Shown: one piece after another, positions 27,301 through 42,300 of the stretch | How the letters are laid out: each line of letters opens with the position of its first letter | Numbering within the stretch: the first letter of the stretch is position 1 | From: Rhynochetos jubatus | Lineage: Eukaryota; Chordata; Aves; Eurypygiformes; Rhynochetidae | Length of the DNA: 64,000 nt | Assembly (NCBI GenBank): GCA_027574665.1 | Contig: CM050690.1 | Coordinates: 38,664,665-38,728,664 of the forward strand | Direction: 5' to 3' | Program-made: the position numbers and the translations under genes | The notes under the pieces: generated by a model | What the model was told of the DNA's origin: nothing | What the model saw: only the letters and a program-made list of their open reading frames with translations | Database searches by the model: none

Positions 27301-30300
27301 GGGTGCCGTCATCAAGGCACTGGAGATACTGTGTCTAGAAACTCAGTGCCACACTTAACAGTATATAGAGAAAAGAGTAATCTTACGGGTCATAAGGAAG
27401 GATGAGGAAGACGACACTGGAGTTTTATTTTGTTGAAACTCTGGACGAAAGGGAAGGCTTTAATTTCTCCTAGCTGTAAAAAGGAATACTCACAGAAGAG
27501 TCGTACAGATTAATTCTTACAAAAGCATTTTGGTTTCTTCAGACAGATAATCCTCCTGAAGTAAAGGGATTACTGCTGTGCAGCAGTGCCAGAGCTGAAA
27601 CACAAGCTTTTATTTTTCTCTTTTTCTTAGTGTTGCAAGTCAGCACAGCACACCAGGAATATAAGTACAGAGGGATTTTTTTTGAAAGCTGCAAGAAGCA
27701 ACATTCTGCTCATCATGCCAGTCATCTTTTCTTTATGCTCATGTGTTTGTGTTCAGCTCCTAGAGTTCAGACTGAGTCCTAAGATCTTTGGTAAAAAGAT
27801 AAGCTTTTGTTCTGCAGGTAGGGCACAGTGATTTCACCAGTTACTGCAGCAGCTATTTGCTGAGCAAAATAGGGATACTGCATATGCCTGCACTCCCCTT
27901 CTGGTGTAAGCCTTATCAGTCCTTTTTTTAAACCCTTCATCTTTGCTCTTTATTAGGTATATCAAAAATAATTTCAACATTTATTTCTAGGACAAATGCA
28001 CATTTGAGATGAAAAAGGAGTCATCTATGTATCAGTAAGGCTATGTTTCAGGCTGTCCAGATGCTGAGGAAAACATCGTTGTATCAGGTCACATTCATAA
28101 CATTTGGGGTTAGGTGTTTCGACTGTTTCTAAGGGTTAGAAATGATGCTATTGCCATCAGTGATGCCTTCAGTATTCATCCTACCATCTATAACGCTAAA
28201 AGACTACTAGGCCCTAACTGCTATCTAGCTATTCACTGCAACTTAATCAACTTTATATAGTGAAGAAAATTTACACTACTACTCTAACTACAGTACAGCA
28301 GCGAGACATAATGGTCCTACTTTGTCCTTCCTGAATAAAAATAAGCCTCGCCTGGCTTATTTTGACCTTTAAAGATCTGCATGACAGCTCAACGAGCAGA
28401 GGGTACAATGTTTTGCATTTCTAGGCACCAAAAAACACAGTTCTAGCTGAAGAATTCTACAAGTCACAAAAAGAGTAGCTGAATTCCACAGGAGGCTTGA
28501 CTAGACAGTATTATTGGTACTAAACTCTCATTTTTTCTTGTGAGATCATTCCAGTTGCCCATGCTGTGTCTCTGTAAGGAGCCATGTATTCTAGTGAAAA
28601 CTTGAGTAAATTCCCTGAAGTATTTGGTCAAACCTCAAATCACACCCTGTGGAGAATTTCACTTTTCAGATTTTGCCACCATACCTAAAATAATTCTGTC
28701 CAGAATTTATCTGTTGCTACCAACTGTCTTCCAGATTTCAGGCTCCACCGCAAAAAAAAAAAATAGGGCAAAACAAGAAGTGACACAAAGCAAAAAAAAC
28801 CCCAAACCCATACCCCAAGCCCCACAACAAACAACTCCTCCTCCTTGAAACCAAAACGAAAGAAAGGAAAACACCAAACCCATAAGAACACAGACTTAGA
28901 ACCAAAGTCTACAGAAAAAAATAAAAACAGCTACAGCAGAGCAAGGTATGCACATACATATATGTACACACTCAGCCTTTTAAAGGGGAAAACAAACCAG
29001 AACTGCAAATCAAAAACTCTTCTTTAAACAGCTTGAGCAAATGCCATGACAATTTCTTCCAGCTTTACAAAATAAAAGCAAAGCAACAAAAGACTTAGTG
29101 AAAGAGAAATACAAATCCATTTATGTAATGAAATCAAATAAAAGGATGTTGACGAACATATCCCACAACAGCATTAAGAACAATAGTTATAGTGTTATTT
29201 GACACTGAAAAAGCCAGCATGCTTGCTATTCAGGTAATTGCTGAATTAGGCAGTCAAATCAGTGAGTTCGAAACACATTTTAGAGTGCAGTTTAAAAAAA
29301 ATGAAGATGACTTTTGAGTTGAATCCATTTCAGGAATAGCAAACCCATGACTATGTTTCTATGGTAACGACCACTGATGGCTAGTAACACCTAAACTGGT
29401 AACATTCCAAGTGAAAATGGTGCCTCTCTTACCCATCTTGCCAAACACGTGGTTTAAGAAAATCTTTTCCAGTATTCAGAAAGACAGACATACCTATTAG
29501 CACCGTACGTTCTTATTAAACTATCTAGAAATTTAAACTTTATAATGGGCTAGGTGCCTGGAAATAGAAAACACACCTTGTATTAGTTAGTATGCAGAGA
29601 AACGAATAAAGTTGTGTATTCATGGGGTATCTCACCTGATACTGTCATTTAGAAAGACTGCAAAACCATTAGCTAGACAAGAACATTTCATTTCATTCTT
29701 TCCTAGAGTATCACACACATTCTCCAGTTTCAGCTAACAGGTAAAAAAAGGCCATAAAAATAGGCAGCAATCTAACAGAAGTTTCAGATTTAGCAGATAG
29801 CCATCCCACGCCTTAACAATGGCAAAATGCACTCCATGAGAATTGCTTGGAACGCTCAGACACGTGGGCATTTTCAGTGTTAAACCCCATGGCAGATGGA
29901 GCCAAGTAAAATCAACAGAAACGACGTATCAAATGTCTTATCAGCTACATCGAAACAACATGTTTGGTTTGGACCACTTATACTTGGTATGTCAAAAACA
30001 CTGGTCCCCCATTAAGCCACCCATAAACAACAGTACTACACAGTATTCCACAGAGGATCATTTTCCAGACATATTCACGTAACCATCATACACCAAGTGC
30101 AGTATTAGTGCCATACAGGATCTAGTACTTGGCAGACTGTAGTGAATAAACAGCATTTCAGTAGTTTTGTCAACACCAAATTACTTTCACTGTAAAATTA
30201 ATTTTAACAATTCTTTTTTCCAAACAGAAATTATTTATTCTCTTTACTGTATGTATAAAACATTCATACTAATGGCAGAAATTATACTAACATACTACTG

Positions 30301-33300
30301 ATTTGAAATCTACTGATATATGCCTAGCTTGGGAAATGAAGTCCAGCAGAAATTAGATTTTTCTGCTAGATAAAAGAAACAGCCTGTGTTTCCCAATGCT
30401 GAATATTTTATTGAAGAGTACAGGCATCATTTACCTGCAGAAAGATGCACTCTTCCACAGAGCAATGTACATATGCCAGCATAAGCAACTTCTGACTGTT
30501 CTGTGATTGCCATCAGTGACTTGCCAGTCTCTAGCACGCTCAACACGCGCTCCAGTGTCTAACTAGACTGCAACTGCCAACATGCTGTCTCAGTCAGGAT
30601 CGCAGCATACCAAACATAACACACAGTCCCCAAATACACAAAGTCTAACAAAGTTTATCACTTGAGAGATGAGCTCCTTCACAAAAAAACCCAGGATCAT
30701 ACAAAACTAAAAATGTTAAGATTACACTAACACTTTTTTTTTGTCAGGTCTTTCCAGCCTTTCACAATCTAGTATTTCCATTTCCTCACTCACCACTCCT
30801 CTTGTCTTCTTCTGGAAGGCAAAAGGTAAAAATCACAGTTTCATTCACTTTGCTGATATTTGTATTTAGAGGGTTTGCTTTTAAATAAAAGGAGATTCAA
30901 ACAAAAGAAAGTGCTTTAGCCATCAAAAAATGTTGCCAGTGAAGTTTCAGGCTTGACCATTCTTCCTAACACTGCCACTATCTGAAGCCCTATATTAGGG
31001 AAAAAAATGAAAAAGAATCTTCAGTTTGGATGAGGTCTTGAGGTACTAGCTAGCCACTGAGACAGAAGTCCCAGATGCATGGTATCACCTGGTTATCCGA
31101 AGGTGTGCAACTCCAGTCTGAGTTAGAATGTAAACCCAAAGAACTGAAGGCTCAAGTCCTGCAGAACACCAAGATGCTGGCAGGACCAAGCAGCTTAACT
31201 GTAATACAGAACAAGGATGCTCTTGCCTAAGAGCCTTCTCAGTGTGTAGCACTCTGGACCTCTACTGAACACAGGACCATCTTCACCAGTCTTGTTAGAT
31301 GAAGTGCCGTGCATGAAGCTAAACACCACAGTTAAGAATCCGTGGAATTCTCCAAAGCCAGTGTTTTCTCAGATTGGAAAGGCACATACTGTACTGGCAG
31401 CTAGTTATAAAGCCCTGTATTGAGGAACAGCTCACATTTCTAGGATCCATGACCGCACTGGGAACACAATGTTCTGAATTCAAACCCCACTTCACATTCA
31501 ACACAGTGACAAAAATAAGCATCAGCCCATATCAAACTCTTTATTCAATGAAACCATAAAACTGCAGAGACATTCTCACAGTTTGAGTAATATTTTAAGT
31601 TCACTGGTGTTCAATTCGGTAATCAAAATTTAGAGCCACTGACCAGAGTTCCTGTGGTATTTCTAACAAAATTAAAACTCTCCTACTGTATGATGAGTCT
31701 GATCCTTTAATCGCACCTTTCAATTGACTGAAATACAGAAACTTATCAACAACACTCAGAATGTTTCTGCTTTTGCAAAGAACACTTGAAACAGAGTTCG
31801 CAGTCTAAAGCAGATGGTCCTGTAAGATGCCATTCTGATAGCTGCCAGCTCAAACATGAAAACTTAATTCAAAAAACAAACATCCAAGTGTCAGATCTAA
31901 AAAAGTCCCAGCCAATTTTGGTGCTTTGCAGTTACTGTGGAAACGTTTGAGAAATTGCATTGCTGCATCCAGAAATAATAAAATAGTAGCATTTTGGAAA
32001 CTGTAGGTCTAATAATACAAAAGGGAAAGTTTTCCAAATATAAAAAAAAAAAAAACTAAAATTGTGCAAGTGTCCATTTGTGTGCTTAATTTATCATTAG
32101 ACGCCTTTAAAAAAAGACATCCTTCAAATGATTACATTCTCTTCTTTCACAATATAAGGCACAGTTACTTTGCATGCTTCCCAACCAAAAATAACACATC
32201 GCTTTGCATGCTCAGTTAATACCATAGGAGCTTGCGGGAAGCCACATTTTTCTCACATTAAACACTGCTGGTATTAGGAAAGGAATAAATTTTTTGTTGT
32301 TGTTACAAAAGGACAACAGAACACATATGAATTCATTCAGGTTGTTAAACTTCACTTCGATTTTAAATTAGGACAGAAAAAAATATTATTAAAACCAGCC
32401 ACAGACAGGTTTGGAAGGAGAGATTTGTTAAGAAGGACATGTCTATGTGTCGTCTTAGAGAAGTAAGTGCTTCTTACAGTACACCACAGCTTAAAAGCTC
32501 CTTCTATGTTCTGGGAAAAAGGAGTATTTACAGTCTGTCTCACCTGTCCCAACCCTGCTGACAACTAGATACTTGTTTTTCAAGTGGATCTCATACTACT
32601 TCAGGCTGAGTAATAACCCAAACAAACTCGGTGAATTGATCTGAAGAAGAAACATGATTTGACATGGCTAACCATCATCTGGTATACACTAAATACAGAA
32701 GCTGGAGGACCACTAAGCATAGCTGTACATTCTGGCTTGTTATTAATGGACTTCATCTTCCATTGCTGTAACAATAAATTTCCTTAAAAATATTTAACTC
32801 TTAAAAGGTTAAGACTGTAGAATTTTTTTCACTCCCTTCAGAAGGAATTTTCACTGACCACAGCGCTACAGCCCTCATCTTACGGCCTATGTGTTTTCTA
32901 CCCTAAAACAACACATCAAATGAGAAAAGGGTTTTTATTGTGGTGTTTTGTTTTTTTTTTTTTTTAAAGATTTAAAGACATACTTATACTACTCAAAACT
33001 TCTGGAACTCTGAAAAAATTACTTAAGCAGAGGTGGGAATGGGTTTCATTTAAAAGCTTTCCAAACCACTTCATAATTTCTTAGCAACTTCAATATCTCT
33101 TCCTAGAGCATGCACAACAGAAAAAAGGGTATCCCAGTACAACTGCAAGTCTTATGAAAACAATCCATTAGCAGAAATACAAAACAGATTCCTCTGTTTG
33201 TCACTGTCCCAAAATGATTCTCAGGTAGCTACTTCTGAATTATCTGTCCTCCTTTCTAGCTTTTTGCTGAAACCTTAAAATTGAATCAGTATAACCAGAC

Positions 33301-36300
33301 AGTAAACACGAAAGTAACCAAATCAACATGTGGTATTCATCATTTATTGCAATCGAGTAGACATGAAGTAGCTTCACATGTTTCATGGTCACTGTCTGAA
33401 ATTCAGAATCTCCTCTAAACCACAACTCGGATAAAACCTATCAGAAAATTTCTAGAACATGTAATAGCATCAAAACCCACCAGACACCTAATCTACTGCA
33501 ACGTGTTACAATTAACACCCAGCTACAGAAATACCTGCAACTTGCAAAAAGTAAAGGGCATACCATTGCTTCGCCTAAGTGCTACACACTGTGGGTGACC
33601 AATAAACCACTCCAAGGGAAGAGGGCTTAGAGGGGCAAAGGTGACCATGTGCCCACGAAGCTCGGAATAATGCAGGGTGGGTCTGGGCACAGCTGTTGCA
33701 AAGAATCTGACTCAACACAAAGACAACGTGTGTTTTAGGTATACAGCTATAAGCCATTTAATGGATCAACTGATGGCACAAGTGTTTCTCCCCAGATCAT
33801 CAGAAGAGTGTGAATGAGTCCCTGAGTCAATTGCACCCACATATGAGAGAGTGAATACATGGCTCAGCCCAACAAGAGTATGAAAACTAGCCAGCCAACA
33901 AAAGAATTCTGAGAAGAGCAAGGGGCTTGACCTGGCTTCAACGCACATATTCCTTCCTGTTGACTGGGGATGCTCAGCATATTGACAGTGAGCATATTAA
34001 AAGAGACCATCAACGGGAATTGCATTGGTATTGTGATCAAACTGTATACTGCCATTGCTATATTTTGCTAAGTGTAATTTACATTTGCATTGTGATTTTG
34101 GTATATTTTGTATCGCTCTGTTGAATTAGAAGTCCTGCGTAATAAATATCTTCAAATCAGTAAATTTGATATTACACATTACATCCTTCATGCACTTAAC
34201 ATCTAAAATAACCTGGTCAGAGAGCACTGGATTCTGACACAATTGGTGATGACAAAAAAATAAACCTGGCAGCCCTGTGACACTTGTGGACAACTATGAT
34301 CTAGGAATAAATTAGAGTAAATAAAACCATCTTCTTTTCAAAACGCATTTTGCCTAATATTCCAAAGCCAGCTGACTTGACAACATGATGGTGCTGCAGA
34401 GGCAGAAGCGCTACTATTAATCCTGAGGATTAAGAGCCAAATCACTCCTCAATGCCATTTCCACAGTAAAAAGTTTGGCCATGATCATTCTGTCTACAGA
34501 TTATGTGCACATTCAAATACAAAATGCTTACATCAAAAATTTCAGCTACAAAAGGGGAATTTATTTTGGGGACTACACAAGTATTACAGTTTCCACTAAC
34601 AGATAGGCACTTGGAGCACATGTTTGCTTAGTGTATTTTGTGTCTGCAATGAAACCAACATAAAGTTGAAGACCAAAGGGAGGAAGTAACATGCAAGTTA
34701 AAACCCACTGTTAGTGTTGTAAAATACAAAGTTTAAGATAACATTTATTAAAATTATAAATTATATTGTTTGCTCTGAAGAAAACAAAATTTTCTTAGGC
34801 TTAGAAAAAGTAGGAACTTGTCCATCTAAAATACACTGACGAATGTAGACTTCCTGATGCTATTACTATATACAATTTCTTACAAGAAGTGCAAGAGTAC
34901 TACCTTATTGAGCAAAACCAGAAGACAAGGTTACAATTCTGTTCCAGACTTGAGAAAAAAAGCAAATGAAGTGTGAAAATACATAAAAGAGCAAAGCTTG
35001 GGAAAGTAAAAACAGGGAGAGGAAGAGAAGAAAACAACACAGTAACAGCAGCTACACTACACTAGCATACCTACATCCTAATCAAGTGACAGAAAATGAA
35101 GTTGTCACCGTAGTGGTTGTTTCCAAGATGAAAAGAGGTTGGGCGCAGAGTGTTTGTGACTAGATGACCTTTAGGGTCCCTTCCAACCCAAACTATTCCA
35201 GGCTTCTGTTACATAACATAATGCATTCATAGGAGGAAAAATTAAGTTTATTTTGCCAAAGTATCTTTGACATTCCCAGCTTTCGAAAAAACAGAAATGG
35301 TACCAGTGGTGAAGATGTACTGAAATGGATTTTGGTAGCTGACTTGGAAGTGAAGCTGGTAACATTATTTTCATTCAGTGAGGGCATAAATCTCACAGAT
35401 CAGACAGTGGTTGGGGAGGGGGGACAGAAAAAAGCAGCAGCACTTTTAGGAGCAGTAGCAGGGGATGTGGAAATAAAGTAAAATGGCAAATATTCTGACA
35501 CTGGGTGTTCACCAGATCAGTCAGACTGAATGCAAGCCAGTAAGGTTCCAAGACAACTGATCTCACTCATTCAGTATATAGAAAGATGCTTCCCTGATGA
35601 GGAGTTCAGCCTGGAAGTTGCCTTCAACAGCAGACCTACACAGGTAAGGAATTGCACCAACACTACTGGCTAGAGTTCAAATAGAAATTATGTTAACTAC
35701 GTACAAGGATACAAAGGAAGGCAAAAAAGGAGTGAGGAGTAAAACAACTTGAGAAAGTAAAACTGGTAGATATGAGGTCAAGAAGAAAGTAATGATCCTC
35801 TGATAACATCTCAATACAAACCCATGGTTTTAAGAGCACAGTTTTTAAGTGTTTAAATATTGTACAAGATCCAACTTTGTAATTCCTACTAACTGTTAAA
35901 CTTGCCCAACATAATTTGTTCTCACACAACTTATCAGATCATTATATTACTCTGCTAGGCTAGTTTCTTCTGATCAATAAAATGAGGGCATAAACAGCAA
36001 GAAAACACTTTGACAAAAAGCTTGGGAAGAGGTTTTAAGTACTATGCTTAGCATTTTCACTACTGAATGTTTCTTGGCTTACACACAGTACTTGATACAC
36101 AAAATCAATTAGATAGATGGCCTCATAGGAAGTACGCTGGCCTCTGTTGAAATCACTGGAAAAAACCCCAAAATATTTGTTCAGAAATAGGAAATGTGTC
36201 CTAGCAAGAATTGGACTTCACATTTTTGATGTGCAAGTCCCTGAGCACTATTCATTACAGGCCTTATGTTGTACTTACCACAAAAAAAAATACCAAACAG

Positions 36301-39300
36301 GAGAGGTGGGGAATCAGGTAGCCCTTCTTCTAAGACTCACAAAAGCTAAGCTAATACTAATAGCTAATGCTATTCATGTAGTATGTACTACGGGTAAAAC
36401 CGTTACATTTACACAAAACAATTACTGCAATCAACAAACTCAAAAACTATTCTTATACAACATTTGACCAAAAAAAATTATCAATATTACATTTCATTAC
36501 AACGTTACTTTTACAAAGGAGCCTTTCAGAGACTCTCAGAAGTCACCTTTGACAAAACCACATGGTGTATAGGGTTCCATCACCAACTATGTCACAACAT
36601 TATACATATGAAAACATAATTGCTTACACCGGTGCAGAAGTTTGAAAATTACATGCTCAAAATCCTGCATGTAAGCAGTTGTACATGGAACAGCTCAGAG
36701 GTTAAATTACCTTCCCACGGTTATCTGCTGAGACAGTGGCAGAGAGAGAAAGCACCAAAACAAAACCCTGTGATCGACTTCTACCATTATGCTCTTTAAG
36801 GTTTCTACACTGCAAGCTGGAGTCTAAATAGTAAATAAGGGACAGACTGCATTACTTGACCCAATTGGTTACCCAGTTTACCAAACCTCAAGACAAAGTA
36901 CAACTGGGTGACAGATGTGGTCTCCCAGAACAGTACACTGGCATAAAATTGGGGAAACAAAGCAAGCTGAGGAAGGCCTGTAAAAATTCGGAAAGGAAAA
37001 ACTGCTACCCATCTACAAAGTAATTCTTTCCTTCCTTCCACTCATCCTGAATACCTGGAGCTGACTCAGTCTTCCACTTCTTAACAGTGGTACCCTACAT
37101 CTGTTCTCAAATGAGGTTTTTATGGTAGGGTGTGATATTTCTTATAGGCCCAGCTCCTGCTTCTCTGCAGGAAACAAAGTCTAAATGTAATCCAGCCTGG
37201 GAAAACACTGCTTAAATACTGATGCCAACACTGAAAAGATCTATGCGACTTTAGGAAGAGCCAAACTCCATACCAAACGCTAACAGACTAATTACCTTAA
37301 ATAAGCTGGTTCTTCATAGCCGTTGTCTAAAACTTTTTAACTATATTGAATACTAACATCCATGGACTGTCAACCATTTACTATGTTGTTCTTGAACTGC
37401 TGACATGATTTCAAATGTGTAACATGGCAACGGTTGGATTTGGATGGACTGGCCTCATTGCAGCAAATACTACACTACAAGTGAAGTGGATAAACCCAGA
37501 ATTGCTGTTTGGCAGAGAATGGGCAATCAAATACTCCTGCAGGCTTTAATTAGTGCACTAACTCAGGTGGCCTGCACAGTCTACACCTTGCCTATACTGT
37601 GATTCGCACCATGTCTGTGCCTGCATCACCACGTCTGGGATGTCACTCTGGAAACAAAGAGCCTTGCCTCCTAACTTAGGCATATCATAGGATCACAGAA
37701 TAATTTGGGTTAGAATGGACCTCAGGATATTTCTGGTTCTCTTTTCTGCTCAAAGCAGGGTCACTGAGATCACACCCAGTTACTCAGGTTTGCATCCAAA
37801 AGGAATGTTAAAACCTCCAAGGTTAGAGGCAGCACAGCCTCTCTTGGCAGCACGTTACAGTGCTTAACTTGTCTACTTCATCGGTAACCGATGAACCCAT
37901 TAAAGTGGACACCTCCCCATTACAAGTGATTTCACCCCTATCAGGTACACTGTGTGAATGAGACCCAGCAGGGAAGGGCAGTAACAAGGCACCAAAAATG
38001 AGATTCACGTACTTTTCAGCCAATCAGAATTATGTGCAAAACAGCCATTCTTTTCAAATCTCAAAGAAAAATGCATGAAAGGATGTCTTTGAAACACACA
38101 GCTGAAGCTAACCTAAAATTCCAACCCATGCACCCAAGGGCTGACCTGCTGCACTAGAAGCTCACAGTACAATTTCCCAGGAACAATTAACTTAGATGGG
38201 AAGAGAGAAATTACATTTGTCAGAAAAAAATCTGCGACCTGATATACTTTCAAAAAAGCCAACTGTGAAAAGAAGTCCATGATCCACAAGCAAAACACAA
38301 AACACAGGGACAAGGCAATTTAATCTTACCTCAGCTTCACAAAGTGCCTGCAGACCCTGTAACACTATGGCAGCCGGTGAAGCTTGATCAGGTTTTGTGC
38401 ATTCATTTAATACCTGGCAAATTGCAGCCAACATGTCTGCTCCATGCTGGTATGGCCTAAGGGGAAAAACCGGTAAGACACAAGGTAATATTCACGATAC
38501 ACGAGTTCTATACTATAAACAGAAGTTCATTAAGTATTGGTTTCGTTTAAGAGACAACTAGAGCAGACTACAACCGAGGGGAAAAAAAAAAAGATGCAAG
38601 GAAGGACACTCAGCTGTACAGGCTGAGTGACACAGAATTAAATCAGCAGGCATCAAGTTCCAAATAAAAGACTACTAAGTGGTTAAGCTATTGCAGCTTT
38701 TGTCCAAGGACACTGCATATGCTGAAAGATTATATCGTTCAAGAAGTGACTGAAAAGGAAAAATCCACGTGTGAATAAAGACACTATTCTTTGCTTCTTT
38801 ACTGAAGTCCTTTAAAAGTAGTCACTACGCATACTGGCAGAAATTCTGGCAGTGTAAGACTTCCGGCCCTCTTAAATTAGATAGGAACATTTTCCAAAAT
38901 GTTTTTCTGCTGCCGTGTCATTCATCTCTCCTTCAATGACTGCATGAGATGTTGTTTGCCTTGCAGTCTTTTAGTAACCATTTGGTTTCACTGGGCAGGG
39001 AGGGGGTCGTGTTATCTCCTGATTCAGTAGGTCCTCATACTGCTGCTGTAAGAACTTGGGATAAATAGCACCTGGCTAGGCAATTTATATGCATGGAACA
39101 TTCAGGCTTCCTCTATTTGCTCTTCCTTCCAAATAATGTTTTAATGCATGAAGAACATGCATACACCTGAACTCATAACTACACCACTTATTTGGCAAAA
39201 GGAATATTACAGCTGCATTGGGGTTTATCTCTTCCTGTTCAGTTTTTAGATTTTTTTTTGTTTTAATTTCTTGAAAAATTCTATTTACAAGATTAAAGAA

Positions 39301-42300
39301 GATTGAAGAGGTAAAGGGTATTGTCTTTAAGAATTTCTTCTTAGTTGATGACTGAAAGATACATGTATCTTCCCAGCTATTAGTAAGTCACCTTCAAAAA
39401 GGAAAGTGAAGGTGAAACACAAAAGATATGTGACAAATAGGAAGGATGGTATTGTGCACATAAAACCAGGAAGTAATTGATAAGGTGCTTAAAAACAATC
39501 TTTACAGGAACTGTAAGTTATTATCAAGTACTGATATTCACTGTTAGAGCTGGAAAGGATCAATGTATCACATGTTTAGACTTGTACAACTGTGTTCTAT
39601 GGCCAGTATCATATCCAAATACAGACCAGTAATTTGCATGTGACAAAACATGCTTTTCAGAAAAGCACTCAATCTTTGAATAGTTCAAAAGACAGACAGA
39701 TCATTAGTTGTTTCTTCTAATGTTTCATCACTCTCTTTTTATAATTTGGAAGTGATATGCTTCAAGTTTCTACTATGGATCAGCATAGGATGCATGTTTT
39801 ATTTCAGGCTGAAGACACTGTAACTTTAACGTTGTTTATATATACGTTCTATCAGTTATAATATAAACCCCCAAACTTACCAGCTGCTGAGATTAGCAAT
39901 AGCTGAGTCAGTATCTCATACAAGCAGAAAAATATATCCCATAAAAAAATATGACAGAGTAGGTAAAAATAATTATGTAGCTTTTCTGGAAAAAAACCCC
40001 TGTTTTCCCTTGCAAAGTCATAAGATGGATAACACTTGCACTTACCTCTGCCTACATATATCTCTTATACAAGCAGCTTTAGCAATCAGCTTTTCCCATT
40101 GAGCATCTTTGTCAACAGACAAGGAGGGCATATCGGACATCGCCATGAACTTCTGCAATTCAGGGTAAATTCGATCCTAGAAAAGATTTATTTTCAAAAT
40201 TATCATCACACCTTCAAAAGTTGGCAACAGTATTTTTAAATGCTAGCGTTTTCATATGACTCCTAAATTCTGCTTTGATTGCATACCATACTTTGCTTTT
40301 CTTCATTACTGCAATCCAGTCCAGCATTGACATCTGACCTTTGCAGACCAAATCTCTATTGCTGCTTTATGAAATGAAGCAAATTATTGCCATGTACCTA
40401 AGGTCTTGTTCTTACTGCACATTATCAAAAGCAGAAAGCTGTCCTTCAAACAATTTTTTTTTCCTAATTCCAGTCTGTGACAGTATGAAATGAAAAGCAG
40501 GTTTCGTGAAAGACATACCATTGAAATTTTTCACTAAACCAGAATCAATATAGGTATCACTTCCATTTGCTTTACAGTGATGATAATGAGATAAGAGTCT
40601 AAGCAATGTTCCAAATTTACTTTCCTTCCTTGGCTAGAGATAATGAAGTTTTTCGACCATGCTCATCTCAGTGATACTACAAGGATTTTCTAACCTGTCT
40701 CTCCCATAAAGATGTCATCAGCCGCAATGTAATTGCTCTAAGCTTCGGGGCGCTCCCCAGCATGTGTATGGCACGTAGAATCTGAGCTACACAAACCTGG
40801 AAGAAAATTTTACCAAATGTCACTGTTATTCTTCACGTCCAAGAGCAAAGACCAATCTACAAATCACTGTTTTACAACCAAGTACAATAAGAACAGAACT
40901 GTCCAATCGCAATGTCAGAAGGAAACTGAAGCAACTTTTTGAAGAACTTTAGTGCATAACAAGTCCAAGGTAACTTCTTATGATATGTATATGTAATGGT
41001 GATACAGTGCAGACAAGCATAACATGCATTTCACTCTTTAAAGCAAATGTCATGTCCCATCCAAAATACTAGAATGTTATGCTGAAGTTTACCAATCAGC
41101 TATTTTCAGCAAGCTATGCACTGCTCAGTCTAAATAATTTTAAAAAATACATTGCACTATTGATACAGTTTTTGTTCTACTGAAAATTTTTCATTCTGAC
41201 CTTGTGTACACCTAGTGTAGGCAATGTATACAATATATCTTTGTAAAGTGCAGGTTCCAAAGGTCTTCCCAACTTAAATATCAGAACTGGGATCAGGTGT
41301 GGGACCTAAAATAAAACAAAAGCAGGAAATAAACTTGGAACTAGGTTGCCAGCATAGTATCTTATGTAAGACAGTGAACGTGTGAGAACATACTAGAAAC
41401 TCCTACCTCTTAACAATATTTTTTTCTGCTAATAGGAAAGAAAAAGGAAAATTATAAAGCCTGTAATTTCACAAGACTTGCAATTTATTTCTTTTTAATG
41501 TTTCATCTTAAAAGCACCTTGTTATGCATGTTCAGCTGTAACCACTGCAGTATCTAATTTCCACAATAAATTAATTTTTACATGAAATTCCATTACAGGC
41601 ACACTGAAAGGAACACATAATTGAAAACAGTACATTAAAACACATACAAAATCAATGAAGAAACTATTCCAATTCAGTTTTGTCATTACAGAGGAATTCT
41701 GATGATGCTATTATATCCCACAAACCTGACATATAATACAATATCATGTAATGCATTCTTTAATATATGGTACAAAACTTCCGGAGAGCTGCCCCTGTAT
41801 TGACCACAAAGAAAAGGAGACTTACTTACCTCCATTTCACTTTTATTTGGGTCAGAAATGCAGTATTTTCATACCTGTAGGTGCTTCAGTTTTTTTTTCT
41901 TGTACACATTCATATCACCATATTGTAAAAATAAATCTACTTGTGATGGCCTTGTCTTTTTCCCCCCACTCGATTTTATGGGTAGTTAAAAGTAATTACA
42001 CAGAACTGGTCTACATTCTGACTTCACACAGTAGTAATGATTTTCATTTAGCCACGAGTTAGTATTACATAGATAAAACTTGTGTTAAAAGATACACCAT
42101 TATTTTTGAGTCTTCTGGCTTTCAGAAAATTATTTTTCTTACATGGCAAACAGGTTACATAGTTCTTCATCTCACTTTTAGTGTTTACCTGTGGAGTTAG
42201 TTACCCTTGGAAAGGCTTCCCCCCCACCACCACCTTTAACCTCAAATTACTTTAACTTCAGAAAACTTGTTCAGTAAGTCTGAGATTGGAGGCTTGAAGC

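Larger units (their letters stand above)
26275..38329 (-). other. FOCAD intron (12.1 kb)
   Basis: It joins CEAE to VVCIRSTWNAL in phase 0. It contains CR1 fragments at about 37684-37860 and 35155-35206 and an LTR-like stretch at about 33541-34178. Low-complexity CA/A-rich sequence lies at 28740-28930, with a T-run at 32951-32965. The rest is AT-rich without anything I recognise. Confidence 0.8.

Noticed and set aside
28624-29027. Open frames in an A/C-rich region
   Set aside because: A product of low-complexity sequence; translations are runs of Lys, Pro, Asn and Thr or their antisense Phe, Gly and Trp.
37820-38030. Open frame on the minus strand next to exon 38330-38456
   Set aside because: It overlaps the CR1 remnant and intron; no splice sites of matching phase join it to FOCAD.
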